This document shows, in pieces, positions 50,795-62,771 of a stretch of DNA of 64,000 nt (position 1 is the first letter of the stretch; each line of letters starts with the position of its first letter). The notes below the pieces were generated by a model. That model was not told the DNA's origin and made no database searches. It saw only the letters and a program-made list of their open reading frames with translations. Source of the stretch: Rallus limicola (Eukaryota; Chordata; Aves; Gruiformes; Rallidae); assembly GCA_022605955.1 (NCBI GenBank), contig JAKCOZ010000020.1:6871001-6935000 (forward strand). Reading direction: 5' to 3'. A program made the translations under genes and the position numbers.

Positions 50795-53404
50795 AGGAAA
50801 TCCTTTCTACAATGTAGAGAACTACTTTGTAGAGTCAGTTTTGAATCCTGCAAGCTGTTGGACTGTCATCCATTTGTTGTTTAAATAGTATTTTTGTTTT
50901 ACAGTATGGCTACTAGTTGGGTGGTTTTTTTTCCTTATTTGAGCAGTTGTGGGATTTTAATCTTTCTTTTTTTTTTTGGGGGGTGGGGTGGTGGGGGAGC
51001 AATGATATGGATAAATCCGTTACACTAATGTAAAATACTGATGGGAACAATACTTGATTGTTTGAAAACAGTGGATCACCAGCGTGAATAGAATCAACTA
51101 TGTGATAAAATTAGTCCTAATACATTTCAGACTCAGAGCGAGTTTCACAGGGGTGAGCAGTTGCTGATATGAAGGTGCTTTTTGTGATAACTGATGGCTT
51201 TTGATGATGACCTAGCTGAGTGGCTGGATGGGCTATTTTTGAGTAATTATACAAGGTAATTATGCCTTTTTATCAAACAATTTCTTTGACGTGATCTCTA
51301 CCCAAAATAGAATTTCGCTGTGTCTCACAAATGACACAGTGGCTGTCGGGTTTGGGAGGATGCTGTCTTTGTTCATTGTCTGTGTCCGTCTGTTAAGCAA
51401 GAGATTCAACTTGTAGAGTTTAAGGTATTTTACAGAGTTGCATGATGACACCTAGACAGCATATTAAAACCAGTGAAACAGGTTACCCACTGTGCAGGCT
51501 CTTACCTTAGGGTGACCCCCTTCCCCTTTTTCTGGGGGTGGGTGGTGGAAGCTGTTGAGCCTTCTGGTTTTTTTGGTAAGGCCTTATGCTAGTGTCAAGT
51601 GGCTAAACTAAAGTTGGTTGAGAAAAGCAGCGCATGGAAGCCAGCTATCCACTGAACTTGCCTTAGGTGGAAGGGGCAGCACGGGCAGCAGCCTGGTTCT
51701 GCTTCCTTTCATCAGGCAGGAGTTTGTTGCCGTTCTACCTGAAGTGCCTTTCAGAGCTGCATTGAGTTTGCTGTCCCTGTTCAATTCTAAAAATGAAAAG
51801 ATTAAAAAAATTGATAATAAAAAAAATCACATTTGCCTGAAACCACTTCTGATTGTTGTCAGTGAGACAAAGCCCTCTTCTAGAGGCTGTAGAACGAAGA
51901 CCTGCTGTTAAGCTGCCGGTTAATTGGGTTTCTTCACTTCCCTCTGTCCAGTTCCCTGGACCAGAAGCTCCCCTTGAAGCCGTTAGCTGCTGCGTGTGTG
52001 TTCCAGACAGGCTCCATCCCTGGGATCTGGCACCGCTGGGCTCTCACTACCGGCTTTTCCCCCCGTGGCTCTGGGGACGTTCTGTGACTTGGCTGGTGGT
52101 AAGGAATCGTGGCCACTTTTGTAACGGCGAACGCTGCGCTGCATCGCTGTGCACAGGGGTGCCGGGCCAGTGGGAAGGCGTTACTGGCCTTACTCATGAA
52201 ATTAAGCTGAAGCCTGGAATGTAATTAATGCAGCTTGTGAAAGGTTAAGTGGGAGATTCCATTATCTTTTCCTGAGAGTGCTTTGCAAGATCAAATATTT
52301 GAACACTTTGTTTGAACTGAATGAAGGTGCTTCTTTAATGTTAAGCAGAATTTTGTTACTTTGCCTATTGTCTTTTTTGTCTTTGAGGCTTTGGGTTTCA
52401 GTTTGGGGGGGGGGGTGTTTTTTGGGTTTGGCTTTGGTGGGTTTTTTTGGAACTCCTGTCACCAGCATACCATAATAGGTGTTCTAATGTCATATAGCCT
52501 TGTACTCCGGTCATAAAAACTTGTGCCCTTTCTAGAGCTGAAATGGCTAGTACTGATGAGTGAAATCTCTTCATCTGGCAGTGAGATAGGTATTCTCCAT
52601 CCCTGCTTCCTCTCTGGTCCCTATTCACAGCCTTGCTCTGCTGAATAGGGATGGGCTCGAAGCACCGCTATTTGCATTGAGCATTTGACAGCAATTAAAC
52701 ATTTGTCTCAAACCTTGTGTGGAGTTAGACAGATTCTACACTTCATACATTATGGCATTAAGCTGAATTGCGTGCTGGGGTTTGGAGCTGCTGTGCCCCA
52801 AACTGTAGTGTCAGGGGAAGAGTAAGAGAGGAATGAGAGAAGGATCCTGCCTGAACCTGAACTGTTAGGAACTCGGATAATATGATGTGTCTTAAAAGAT
52901 TGCCCTGTATAAGCAGCAATCGGTTACGTGGCCAATGTGACGTTGTTGCCTCTTACGACCTCATTTTAGCTGTTTCGAACCTGCCGCTGTGGGATTATTA
53001 GTGGTTTTCTTGGAACCAGGGAGCTCTCACTGCAGAACGTGCACTAATCTAGGGAGCATATGGTGGGGGAATGTCAGTGAGGGGGGCACAATCTGACGAT
53101 GCTGAATAAATACTGAATAAATTCAGCCCTGCCCAATGCTGGAGAGGAGACCTCGTGGAGGAAAACCCACCCACCTGCCTTTCACACTCCCGAGTGAGGG
53201 GTGGTTCTTAATGCAGGGTTTTAAATTAACTTTAAATGGTGGCTGGGGTGCATGACAGGGGAAGCAAGGAAGAGAAACGTCCTTGGGGTCGGGGGAGTTA
53301 AGGGAATGTGGGGTTCGTGTATTTCTAGTGAGTTTTTAGAGGATAAATTTTACAGCATCGATCTCCAAGCTTTTGCGCTACCATTGGAACGGCAAAGGGA
53401 TGCG

Positions 53405-53428
53405 GTTCTGTTCTGTTCTGTTCTGTTG
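53405..53428. repeat. (TTCTG)n short tandem repeat
   Basis: Four to five uninterrupted GTTCT units lie within the inferred PTPN11 3'UTR, a plausible polymorphic microsatellite. Confidence 0.8.
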
Positions 53429-53864
53429 TAGAAAACTTTATACCACAAGGGAAACTTTAACCCAACTCCTAAGGCACAATAATTTATGCCAGCATGAATT
53501 TGCTGCGGACTTCATCTGAATGTTTTATAGCATACACTTTAATTCCAGCTAACCGGTGGTTCTCCTATTAATCCTGACTGAACTACTTTTTCCTCTCAAG
53601 ATGTGTGGTTGAAACACGATTAACTAGGATATGGCTAACGAAGTTATAAAACCTGTTTCCTTTTCTGTTGAAGGGTGGTGGTGGTGGGGGAAATCACAGC
53701 TGGTACTAGGATGTGTTGTCAGGTTTTGAGTTTCTACCCATAACTTCAGTATTTCAAATTAATTTTTAATTTCTCCCTTCTAAATAGTGAAACCTAATTA
53801 ATAATTTCAAGCCTGTTTATTTATGACATTATTGTGATTTTTTTTTTTTACAGTACTAAAGACT

Positions 53865-53870
53865 AATAAA
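53865..53870 (+). terminator. PTPN11: Distal PTPN11 poly(A) signal candidate AATAAA
   Basis: A canonical AATAAA in the distal 3'UTR. It lacks a strong GU-rich element directly downstream. Confidence 0.35.
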
Positions 53871-54149
53871 AAGGATCCTCTCATTAGGTGGAGTAGACCT
53901 TGCATTTATTATTTTTTTTTTCCTGCAATGTATGAAGTATTGTACCAGAGTATTAAATGAAATGTAATATTTTATTGAGAAATCTCTATCCTTTAAAAGG
54001 AATACGTTTAGGATGTCATCAATTTGATGTGAACCATGTAAATGTTGACGATGCGCTGTTTATTCTACATCTAGTGTTTCGAGAGACTCACTTAATGCCT
54101 TTTTGCCCACGTACGTTCTGTAGACCATTTACAATTGTCAAAATGTGAC

Positions 54150-54155
54150 ATTAAA
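54150..54155 (+). terminator. PTPN11: Distal PTPN11 poly(A) signal candidate ATTAAA
   Basis: ATTAAA with GU/U-rich sequence at about 54180-54215 (ggtggttg, ttgttttctctg), the expected layout for a main cleavage site near 54170. Confidence 0.5.
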
Positions 54156-54179
54156 AGAATAGTTCATGTATAGAAATAT

Positions 54180-56044
54180 TGGTGGTTGTCCATTGTTTTC
54201 TCTGCTGGTATTTATGGGTCTTAGTTCAGCTGCTCTGTGCTAGCTGCATTGTGATTTTTATTTTGGTTTGTTTTAATTGCTGCGACGCTCTATTACCAGA
54301 AAGGAAAGCTTGTCTGTAAACATCAGGACTCCAAAAAATGAAGGGGGGGAAAAAAAGAGACATTTAAAAAAAAGGAAATAAAAATCATTTTCTTAAGAAG
54401 GTTTGTTGGTTACTCTGTCCTCCAGCTTGCCCTCCGGAGAGGTGGTGGTGTGTGGGCATGATCCTCAAGCCTAAATCACAGTGTTTCCGAGGTCTTCTGC
54501 TGCACCCCTGTGAGATGAGAGAGCAGCTGTCCTCCCTGAGTGCCAGTGGAGCAAAACTCCTATTAAATATGACAAATACAAGTTTTTATCTTTGTGTTCC
54601 TACCATCCCTGGTCAGCCGGCTGCCCCAGGGGAGGTTCTGCATGCTGTCCAGGTACAGCCTCTTCAGTCAGCCCTTGTCCTGGGAGTCCTGTGCGTGTGT
54701 CCCTGCTCCTGGCACCTTCAGATAACTGACCCTACTCTTTCTTTCCTGACTTTTGAACTTGATGTGGAACTTCCTCTAAATTTGGGATGAAGATTAGGGA
54801 TTAGTCTTTTTTTGGGGTTTTTTTGTGTGTGTGTAATCAATCACTCTTAATTGGGGAAGGGAAGGACAGGCCTGTTCTTTGTCTACATCAGACTTAGCTG
54901 CAAGCAGCATTTCTGGGGTGAGGCAGAAAGAAGCTGTTGCTCTCTCTCCTGCTGCTTCTTCCTTCCAGATCTTTCATCTCTTGCACCATTTGTCTTCAGG
55001 ACTCTGCTGTTTCCCGCGATCCTTTCATGCCAGCACCTTGCAGTGACTCAAAAGAGAGCCTGGTGTTTTGAAAAGGAGCTGTGTTACACCCCAGGCTCCT
55101 TTCTGCCAGCTGCTGCTTCCATACTTCAAAAGCTATTAAAATTTCTGACTCTCTGTAGCACTTGGAGCTAGACGCTTCCAAAAACGTCATGTCCTACCTG
55201 TTCTCCAGGCTGGAGCAGAAGAGCTTACGCTTGTCGCTAAGTATTGCATATCTGTCTAATTTTAGGCTCACTAATACTGCTTTTTGCTCACTAATACTGC
55301 TTTTTTCCTTACTTAAAGCTGTTGAGAATGTTCCCACCAGGCACATTGTTGCTGTTACAGACAGCCCGAGCAGCTTCACTGCTGTGGAAAGGGTTGGTAA
55401 TTTGGGGAAAGGTTCTGCCAAGCATTGGCTTCCCCCTCGTTCCCGCTGTCAGGGCCGACTGGTAATATCGCAGCTGAGCCATCCTGCTCCTGTATGTTTG
55501 TCAGACCAGCGACAGGAGCAGCGCCCATAGAACGCAGCTCAAATACCGGCTGCGTCTGTAGTAAAACAACCTTAATCCCGAGGCGATGGCAGAGTGTAGA
55601 GATGAGCTGCTGAAATGCCAGGAAGGAGGCGAAGCCCTGTGGTTGTGGCCTCTGCGGATTCATGTTGGGGCTGGATTCAAATGAGGACAGGAGCTATGTA
55701 GAGCAGCTTGGTTTTAAGGCGATTATCCTGCGGAGTAAGATTATTATTTTGGTTTTTTTTTTTTATTTTTTATGAATGTGTCTTAACAGTTTGCATCAAG
55801 CTCTGGGCATAGCAGTGGTTTTATAATCTGCCTCAGGGCTGGGGAGAGAGAGGGACTGGTCCAATCTGAGAACTTTGACAACACTGAAAGCATCCCCCCT
55901 GCTTTCTCCCAGGTGCCCGTGCTGCATTTGCCTTTGCCCTGTGTCAGTAAGCATGAACAGAATGGATTCTTGCAGCCCTCTTGGTGTTTATACGAACCTG
56001 AAGTGACTGGATATTACTCAAGGATGAGTTTATCTCCTTAAAAC
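54180..56044. other. Intergenic, no gene seen
   Basis: Past the inferred end of PTPN11 there is no coding-like frame. A 20-21 bp direct duplication of 'gctcactaatactgctttt' lies at 55265-55306. Confidence 0.55.
55265..55306. repeat. Two-copy direct tandem repeat
   Basis: 'gctcactaatactgctttt' occurs twice in immediate succession with essentially no divergence, suggesting a recent local duplication. Confidence 0.85.
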
Positions 56045-56059
56045 CTAGAAACTAGCTGA

Positions 56060-56941
56060 CTTTCTATGAGCCCTGGCACAGCCAGCGTTTCGGTCGAGGG
56101 GATTCGGAAATGTGCTGCCATCCAGTGAGACCTGGACAGGCTGGAAAGCTGGGCAGGGAGAAACCAAGTGAGGTTTAATAAAAGCAAGTGTAGAGTCATG
56201 CACCTGGGAAGGAATAACCGCATGTATCATTACAGGCTGGGGGTGACCTGTTGGAGAGGAGCTCTGCAGGAAGGACCTGGGGGTCCCATTGGATGACAGG
56301 TTGGCCATGAGCCAGCAGTGTGCCCTGGTGGCTAAGAGAGCCAATGGGATCCTGGGAGGCATTAAAAGGAGTGTTGTCAGCAGGTCAAAGGAGGTGATCC
56401 TCCCCCTCTACTCTGCCCTGGTCAGGCCCCACTTGGAGTATTGTGTCCAGTTCTGGGCTCCCTGGTATAAAAAAGACAGGGATCTCCTGGAGAGAGTCCA
56501 GCAGAGGAGTATGAAGATGATTAAGGGCCTGGAGCATTTCCAATACGAGGAAATGCTGAGTGACCTGGGGCTGTTGAGCCTTGAGAAAAGAAGACTGAGA
56601 GGGGATCTTACTAATGTTTATAAATATCTGAAGTGTGGGACACAGGGGGAGATGGCCAGCCTCTTTTCAATGGTCTGTGGGGACAGGACAAGGGGTGATG
56701 GCCTCAAGTTGGAGCACAGGAAGTTCCACACCAATATGTGGAAGAACTTTTTCATGGTAAGGGTGACAGAGCACTGGAATACGCTGCCGAGGGGGGTGTG
56801 GAAGCTCTATCTCTGGAGATACTCAAGACCCCTCTGGATGCCAGCCTGTGCACCCTGTTATAGGGACCCTGTTTTGGCAGGGGGGTTGGACCCAATGATC
56901 TCTGGAGGTCCCTTCCAACCCCTACGATTCTGTCATTCTCC
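56060..56941 (+). mobile_element. Long CR1 LINE copy, 5'-truncated
   Basis: About 880 bp of CR1 in plus orientation, ending 'aggtcccttccaacccctac' and 'gattctgtcattctcc'. One frame from 56289 to 56954 stays open for 221 codons. Its first part reads as the C-terminal region of the CR1 ORF2 reverse-transcriptase protein ([58 protein letters not shown]). The endonuclease and the catalytic part of the reverse transcriptase are absent, so it cannot move on its own. Frame retention suggests a fairly young insertion. Confidence 0.93.
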
Positions 56942-58461
56942 CGTTGCACAGTGAGATGTATTCGTCGTGCTGCTCTTCTCATCCTGCAACGATCTGAGTG
57001 GGTCGGGAGCAAGGAAAGCATCCTTCACCCAACCCACTCACTCTTCCCAAAGAAAACGTTCTTCCAGTGCCTCCCTGTAGACAGACCTGATGCAAACCAG
57101 GTTTTGTTCTCATGTTAGCAATTGTTTTGTGTCCCTCTGTGTTGCACCTGGCTGTGCTTTTTAAGCCTCGGGGTGGTGGTGCCTTTGCTTGGGATCACCC
57201 TCGAGCCCATTGTGTGGTGCTTGTGCTTCATGTCTGAAATCTTCCTTCGCCTTGAGCTGCTCCAATTCTATTTTATATATTTTTTTCTTTTTGGCCTCTT
57301 TTTCCTTTTGTAATGCTCAGGAAATGTACCTTCAAAGGGTGCTTAATATGCTGATTGCTTCATTTCCCCCCCCCTGCCCCCCCCGGACTCCGACAGCATA
57401 ACAGTTCATAGATCAAAACGCTTGATTTGGAGGAAAAAACCCCTCCAGCTCTCCCACTGAATGCCTCTCAAGTGTTGGAGGCCATGTTTTTAGTGTACAT
57501 CATCCCGATGACTCGCTGTTCTTGACTACATGCACATTGGCTCCTAAAGGAGAGAGCTTTGGTGTTTCATGCCAGTGCTTTTCTCCATTTCCTTATTCAT
57601 GGATGTGAAACGGGAAAGGGGAGGAACTCCCTGCTCTCTCCTGTGCTGGAAATCAGGCTGGAAGATGCTGTGATTCCCTCTGGTCTCTTTATTTAATAGC
57701 CCTATGCCAGAGCTTTAGTTTATGATTGTTATTTTTCCGGCCGCTCTCTGTATCTTTATAGACCTGTGAAAGTCCCGTGTATATTTACAGCCAGGAATGA
57801 TAGCTGAAGGGATATGAAGTGCCCTAAGAGGGACAGGAGAGAGAAATAATATGGAAGTGGTGGCTTTTTCAAAGCGCTAGATCCCATTTTACCTTCTCCG
57901 TATTTGTAGAGCAGCTGAGCATTCCTCGGAAGGAAGGGAATGGCTCTGCCCTTCCTGCTTGGCCGGAGAGGTCTAAGGCTTGGCTGCTCAGAATTGATCA
58001 CACTCCCTTGATTTTTTTGGGTAACTCTGACCTCAGCTCCTGCCCAACTGCAGCAATCCCGGCTCAGGCTGCATGGATTTGGCCAGACCAGCTTTTCCAG
58101 GGGGAATGGCGTCACTTACCCTGCGCTCTGCGGTGACAGACCCGCACGTGGACACATCTTTCCTGATCTTTCCTGATGCTTCCCATTTCCTCTGGCAGCG
58201 CCAATCGCGCTTGTGGCACTGTCCTAATTCAGCGTAGCAGAAAGCTGCTTTAATTGGGGGATTTGTTCAGGCTCTTGTGCCAAGAGCAAACCTCCCCGGG
58301 ACTCCTCGCCTGCGCAAGCTCTGGGCTTTGCAAATCTTTTCCCCAACAGCCTCGAGACCTGTGTTTCAATGTTCACCCATGTGACAGCGGCAGCCAGTGA
58401 GTCGTGCTGGCGTGCGGTCTACTCCCCTTCCGTCAGTCTCCTGGAGTCCTCTTGTTAATTG
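56942..58461. other. Intergenic, no gene seen
   Basis: No coding-like frame and no repeat family recognised. C runs occur at about 57367-57385. Confidence 0.55.
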
Positions 58462-59085
58462 TAGAATCACTAAATGATCTGGGTTGGAAGGGACCCCAAG
58501 GATCTGAGCCACAGGTAGGGCCACCAACCTCCAGGCCTGGATCTACACAAGGTTGCCCTGGGCCTTATCCAACCTGGCCTTGAACATCCCCAGGGATGGG
58601 GCACCCACCACCTCTCTGGGCAGCCCATTCCAGCCCATCACCACTCTCTCTGTAAAGATCTTCCCGCTAAGATATAATCTAAACCTTTCCTCCTTTAGCT
58701 TCACTCCATCCCCCTTGTCCTGCCAGTGTCTGCCCTTTGAAAGAGTCAATTCTCCTTCTGTTTCTCTGCTTCCCTCAGGGACCGGCAGACTGCAATGAGG
58801 TCCCCCTGCAGCCCTCTCCTCTCCAGACTGAACAAGCCCAGCTCCCTCAGCCTCTCTTCGTAGGGGAGGTGCTCCAGCCCTCTGAGCATCTTCATGGCCT
58901 CCTCTGAATCCTCTCCAACAGTTCCCCATCCTTCTTGTATTGAGGGCCCCAGCTCTGGACACAGGACTCCAGCTGGGGTCTCATAAGGGCAGAGCAGAGA
59001 GGGACAATCCCCCCCACACCCCGTCCCTGCTGGCCACCCCTCTTCCAATGGAGCCCAGGATCCCATCGGCCTTCCGAGCTAGTCA
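58462..59085 (-). mobile_element. CR1 LINE copy, 5'-truncated
   Basis: The plus strand shows the antisense CR1 terminus 'tagaatcactaaatgatctg' and 'gggttggaagggacccc'. It then reads back through 'gcccattccagcccatcacc', 'ccctctcctctccagactga' and 'gctctggacacaggactcca' to 'ggagcccaggatcccatcgg'. Minus orientation. It belongs to the same subfamily as the copy at 45250-45515. The 5' limit is uncertain and could reach about 59180. Confidence 0.93.
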
Positions 59086-60990
59086 CGGTTTGCAGTGACT
59101 TGCATGGTGGCAGTTGCCAGCCTTGCAGCACGTTGCAGTCAGTTTGTGTTCCTTCTGAGCTCAGGGAGATGCAGTAGTTGAGCATCCACACTGGGTTGCT
59201 TCATGCTGCTGTCCCCACAGGTATCCTGTGCTAACCTCCAAATAGCCTTCAGCTCCCTTTGCTGCTGTGATTCGGGGACCGCTACTCTCCCCTAATAAAG
59301 TGATTTGGCTAAATAACGAAATTTGAAATCAATCTCTATGGGTTCTCCCAGAAGGATCTGCCTGAACGTGAACCTTTCGATTCACAGCAGCTCCTAATTG
59401 TACAAACCATCGGTGGCTGCACTGAATTTCTATTAGCTCTGGGCCATTTCCCAGGCCTAGATCTGCATAGTAATACCAGCATCTGGACAGCCTGCTCCTA
59501 AAATTCAGCTGAATCAGTTCACAGGGCTTTGAGGGGTGACTTCTATCGCAGGGATGTGTTTCTGCGCGAGGTGGGAACGCGCTAAGACTCCATTACTCAG
59601 ATTGCTCTTCCTGGGCATGGGTCAGTGGAGTGACTCAATTGCAATACTTTTATCAGAGGCCTGAGGAAAATAACAGAGCTGCACTCCCAAGTGCTCTGTC
59701 CTGCTGCTGGTGGAAGCCAAAGGGTGTGGCTGTCACCCTTCAGGGGGAGAAAGCGTGACCTCACGGAGGTTGGCTGTGACAGACTGCACTCCATCCTTCC
59801 CCAAGGGACAGGTCCTGGTCCCTCTAGCCATGTCTAGCCCTTTGAGTATGAAGCTTTTAGTGGTTTTAATGGTAACACAGCTTGGAAATGAGATCGGGGA
59901 TGGAGCTTTTGTCTGAGGCACCACCTGGCTTGCCTCAGTGTTCATTGGCCTTCCTCAGTCAGCATCACTGTGCCTTGAACTGTAGGATAGGAGGGAGACG
60001 CTACAACCAATGTTTGGAGGGTGCGAGGATCCCCCTCTCAGGGACTTGGAGCCTTTTTCTCCCCTTTTTTTCATGGAGCATAGGAAGAAGAGCCATCCAT
60101 GGTGGTGCTGTGCTTGTTCCCCTTTCTTTGGCCGGTTGCTGCATGTTTCAGACATGTTTCAGACATGCAGCATGCTCAGGGCTCTGGTGCATGGCCTGAG
60201 GGGCTTTGTTGCTGTCTGTGCTGATGGCATGAGAGCCTGGAGGCTCTTCTGTGTGAGCGCTTGTGTCTCGACTGCTTGGCTCCTTGCTGTCAGGCTCTGG
60301 CTCTGCTGAGCTGGACCCCCAGAGATGTGGGGAATAACAGACTGTTCTGACTTGTCAGGTGTATCACAGAAATAACTCAGGCCTCTCTGATATCAGCCCG
60401 CAGGCACCATAAGCACTGAGTATGAGATGTTTAGGTACACTTTACCTGGCTGGATCACTGACTCTGCTCCCCTGGAAGCCCCTTTTGCTGGAGCCAGGAG
60501 TTTGATTTCCTGCTCTGGTGCCATCAACCCTGGCTCACTGTTATCCCCAAGCATCACTTATGGGCTTCTGAGGGGGCTCTGAGCGGCATTCACTGAAGCC
60601 GCCACAGCCCCCAATCCCTTCGCAGCACAAAGTCTCACTCTAACAAACTCCCGTGGTGATTATTTGTGTATTAACCGTGCCAAAAAGCAAGAAATAAATG
60701 AGTGCATTTGTGTTTCCATCCCTGAGCCTGACAGCCCTGCTGTCCTCGCCAGAGGCTGTTTCACTTGCGGCATCCTCGGCGTTTAGTGGTGATGCGCAGG
60801 CATGAAACGCGCCCCGCGTACCGTCAGTCTGCAGCTAATCCTCGCTGGTTTATCTCTATTAATAGTTATTTCCTCACCGAGGGGTTTTTATGCTTCCGTG
60901 CGCTTAGGGAAGGTTGCTTTCAAATTCTCCTCCTATCACTCGCAATAAATGGTGTGTCAGGTCCAGGATAAATAGGCAGGATGGGGAAGG
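59086..60990. other. Intergenic, no gene seen
   Basis: No coding-like frame. A short 11 bp tandem repeat (catgtttcaga, 2-3 copies) lies at 60142-60168. CpG density rises after about 60750. Confidence 0.5.
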
Positions 60991-60991
60991 T

Positions 60992-61038
60992 GTTGCCATA
61001 GTAACAGAGCGATTTCGGTGATCGGTATCCATGGCGAT
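60992..61038. promoter_or_regulatory. Two RFX-type X-box motifs
   Basis: GTTGCCATAGTAAC at 60992-61005 fits the RFX consensus (GTNRCC, short spacer, RGYAAC) well. GTATCCATGGCGAT at 61025-61038 is a weaker second copy. They lie in a locally CpG-rich stretch (about 60760-61200) with no gene assigned, so a distal enhancer or an unannotated start region is possible. Motif only. Confidence 0.4.
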
Positions 61039-61138
61039 TGTTGCTAAATTCTGGGCGATTTTAAAAGTGCTTTATTTAAAACATAATGAGTGCGCCGCTG
61101 CCTGCGGTGCCGGCGCGGTGGGGAGCGCAACGCGCCTC

Positions 61139-61164
61139 TGTGTGTGTGTGTGTGTGTGTGTGTG
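61139..61164. repeat. (TG)13 dinucleotide repeat
   Basis: Thirteen perfect TG units followed by alternating 'cacacgtgcacgcgc', an extended purine/pyrimidine alternation. Confidence 0.95.
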
Positions 61165-62539
61165 CACACGTGCACGCGCAGGCACATGCGCTTGTGGGGG
61201 GGGATGCTTAATCGAGCGTGAGGAAGGAGGGGAAGTTTATTTTAAGGCCATTTGGATGCTGTGTCACGGGGCAGCGAGAGCTGTCCTCTTCAAACCTGCC
61301 TGCGCAGGGTCCTTGGGGGCTCCTTTGCTGCCTGGCTGTGCTGCAGGGTGGGAGATGCTGGGGCTGTGGGTGGTCCTCAAGGCCAGGCAGCTGCTGGAAA
61401 GGGTGTGATGTGGTTTGGGGGAGATGTGAAGGGCACCCAGGTCCATCTCTGTGGGGTCGTGGTGATGGAGCCTGGCTGGAGGTCTTACAGATGGGCAAAA
61501 GATGCTACAGTGCAAAAACTGGCTTAGGCCATGGGGGTGCCTGTCCCGGTGCAGAGCAGGGTTCTGCAGAGCACCACCGCCTTTCCCTGGTTTGTCTGAG
61601 AGGCAGTAACCCCCACAGTCCCCTCTGTGCCTTGCTTCAGCAGCTTTGCTTTTCCCTCTTGCAGAGCAACAGCAGCAGAGATGCTCCCGGCTCCATCACG
61701 CAGAGCAGCGGTGGGCAGGGCAGCCAGTTGCCATCTGGGCTCTGCTTCTGCTCCGGTGGGCCCCAAGCTGGGAGCAGACAGCATGGGCTCCCAAGGATGC
61801 AGCTCTGCCATCCTCCCTGACACTAGGCAAGGGAAGGAAGTGCCACTGTGCTTCAGCACAGCTTGGAAACAAAAAGGCAAAACCAAATAAAATCCCTTTG
61901 CTGTTAGTCCTGCACTGGCGTCGCAGCAGGGGGGTGTGTGTGGTACTGGGTAGGGGTCCACACATGCAGGCAGCGATGGGCAATGAGCCTGTGGCTTGGC
62001 GCTGCCTCCTACTAGCCCATTGTTATCACGAGCAGAGCGGGAGCAGCTGCTGCCCATTCCTTTAACTGTCCCATTCTGGCAGGGGGCTGGAGAGCTGCCA
62101 CAATCACAGACAATTAAACCCCTCTCCAAAGTGCTCCCAGTGTAGCCAGGGCTCCTGTTTTATTAGCAGGGATGGAAAGTGGCAGAAACAATATCCTCGG
62201 GGATGGTGGTGGCTTGCTTGTTTCCTTTGTACCTCCAGGATGCAACTCTCTACCTCACGTGCCTGGAAAAGGTCTGTGGAACGCAAAGGCCAAAGGTCCA
62301 TCTGGCTCCAGGCAGTACCCCTGGCTGCGGGCAGAGCCCTGAGCCCCCTGGGCGGTCACTGACTCCCTGCCCCAGCGCAGGGGGAGGCCTTGGGCCCACT
62401 TTTAGGCTCTGTCTAGAGAGAGAAGATGGGGAAAAAGAGCCATTTTGGGAAAGAGTAGCTGGTGAGAGTGTCCGAGCTTCAATGTCTGGTTTGGTTTAAC
62501 AGGTGGAATTTATCTTTCCCCCCTCTGGGTCCTAGCACA
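61165..62539. other. Intergenic, no gene supported
   Basis: Moderately GC-rich DNA. Several frames of 90-200 codons exist on both strands (for example 61218-61820 and 61524-62129) but overlap one another and show no motif or splice pattern. Confidence 0.45.
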
Positions 62540-62544
62540 CTTTT

Positions 62545-62771
62545 TCTGGAGGTTGAGGTTGGGTGTTAGGAAGAGGTTCTGTACTGAGAGGGGGGCTGAG
62601 CACTGGAACAGGCTCCCCAGGGAAGGCATCACAGCACTGAGGTTGTTCAAGAACCATCTTGACAGTGCCCTCAGTCACATACACTGGCTTGTCCAGCCGT
62701 GTGTGCAGCCAGGAGTTGGACTTGATGATCCTTATGGGTCCCTTCCAGCTCAGTATATTCTATGATTCTGT
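62545..62771 (+). mobile_element. CR1 LINE 3' fragment
   Basis: 'ggaagaggttctgtactgag', 'gagcactggaacaggctccc', 'gacttgatgatccttatggg', 'tcccttccagctcag' and the tail 'tattctatgattctgta' mark a plus-strand CR1 3' end of about 227 bp. Confidence 0.92.

Larger units (their letters stand above)
50607..54175 (+). other. PTPN11: PTPN11 3'UTR exon (exon 16)
   Basis: The acceptor ttcctttcccag at 50595-50606 is followed by AAATGAATATGG and a segment resembling the human final-exon start. No coding sequence remains. The exon probably runs to the ATTAAA at 54150, giving about 3.6 kb of 3'UTR. This is similar in scale to the long mammalian 3'UTR. The start is well supported, while the end is inferred from poly(A) signals and a GU-rich segment after 54180. 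Confidence 0.7.

Noticed and set aside
61218..62129. Overlapping 200-codon frames on opposite strands
   Set aside because: Mutually overlapping, no motif, and no codon or splice evidence on either strand.
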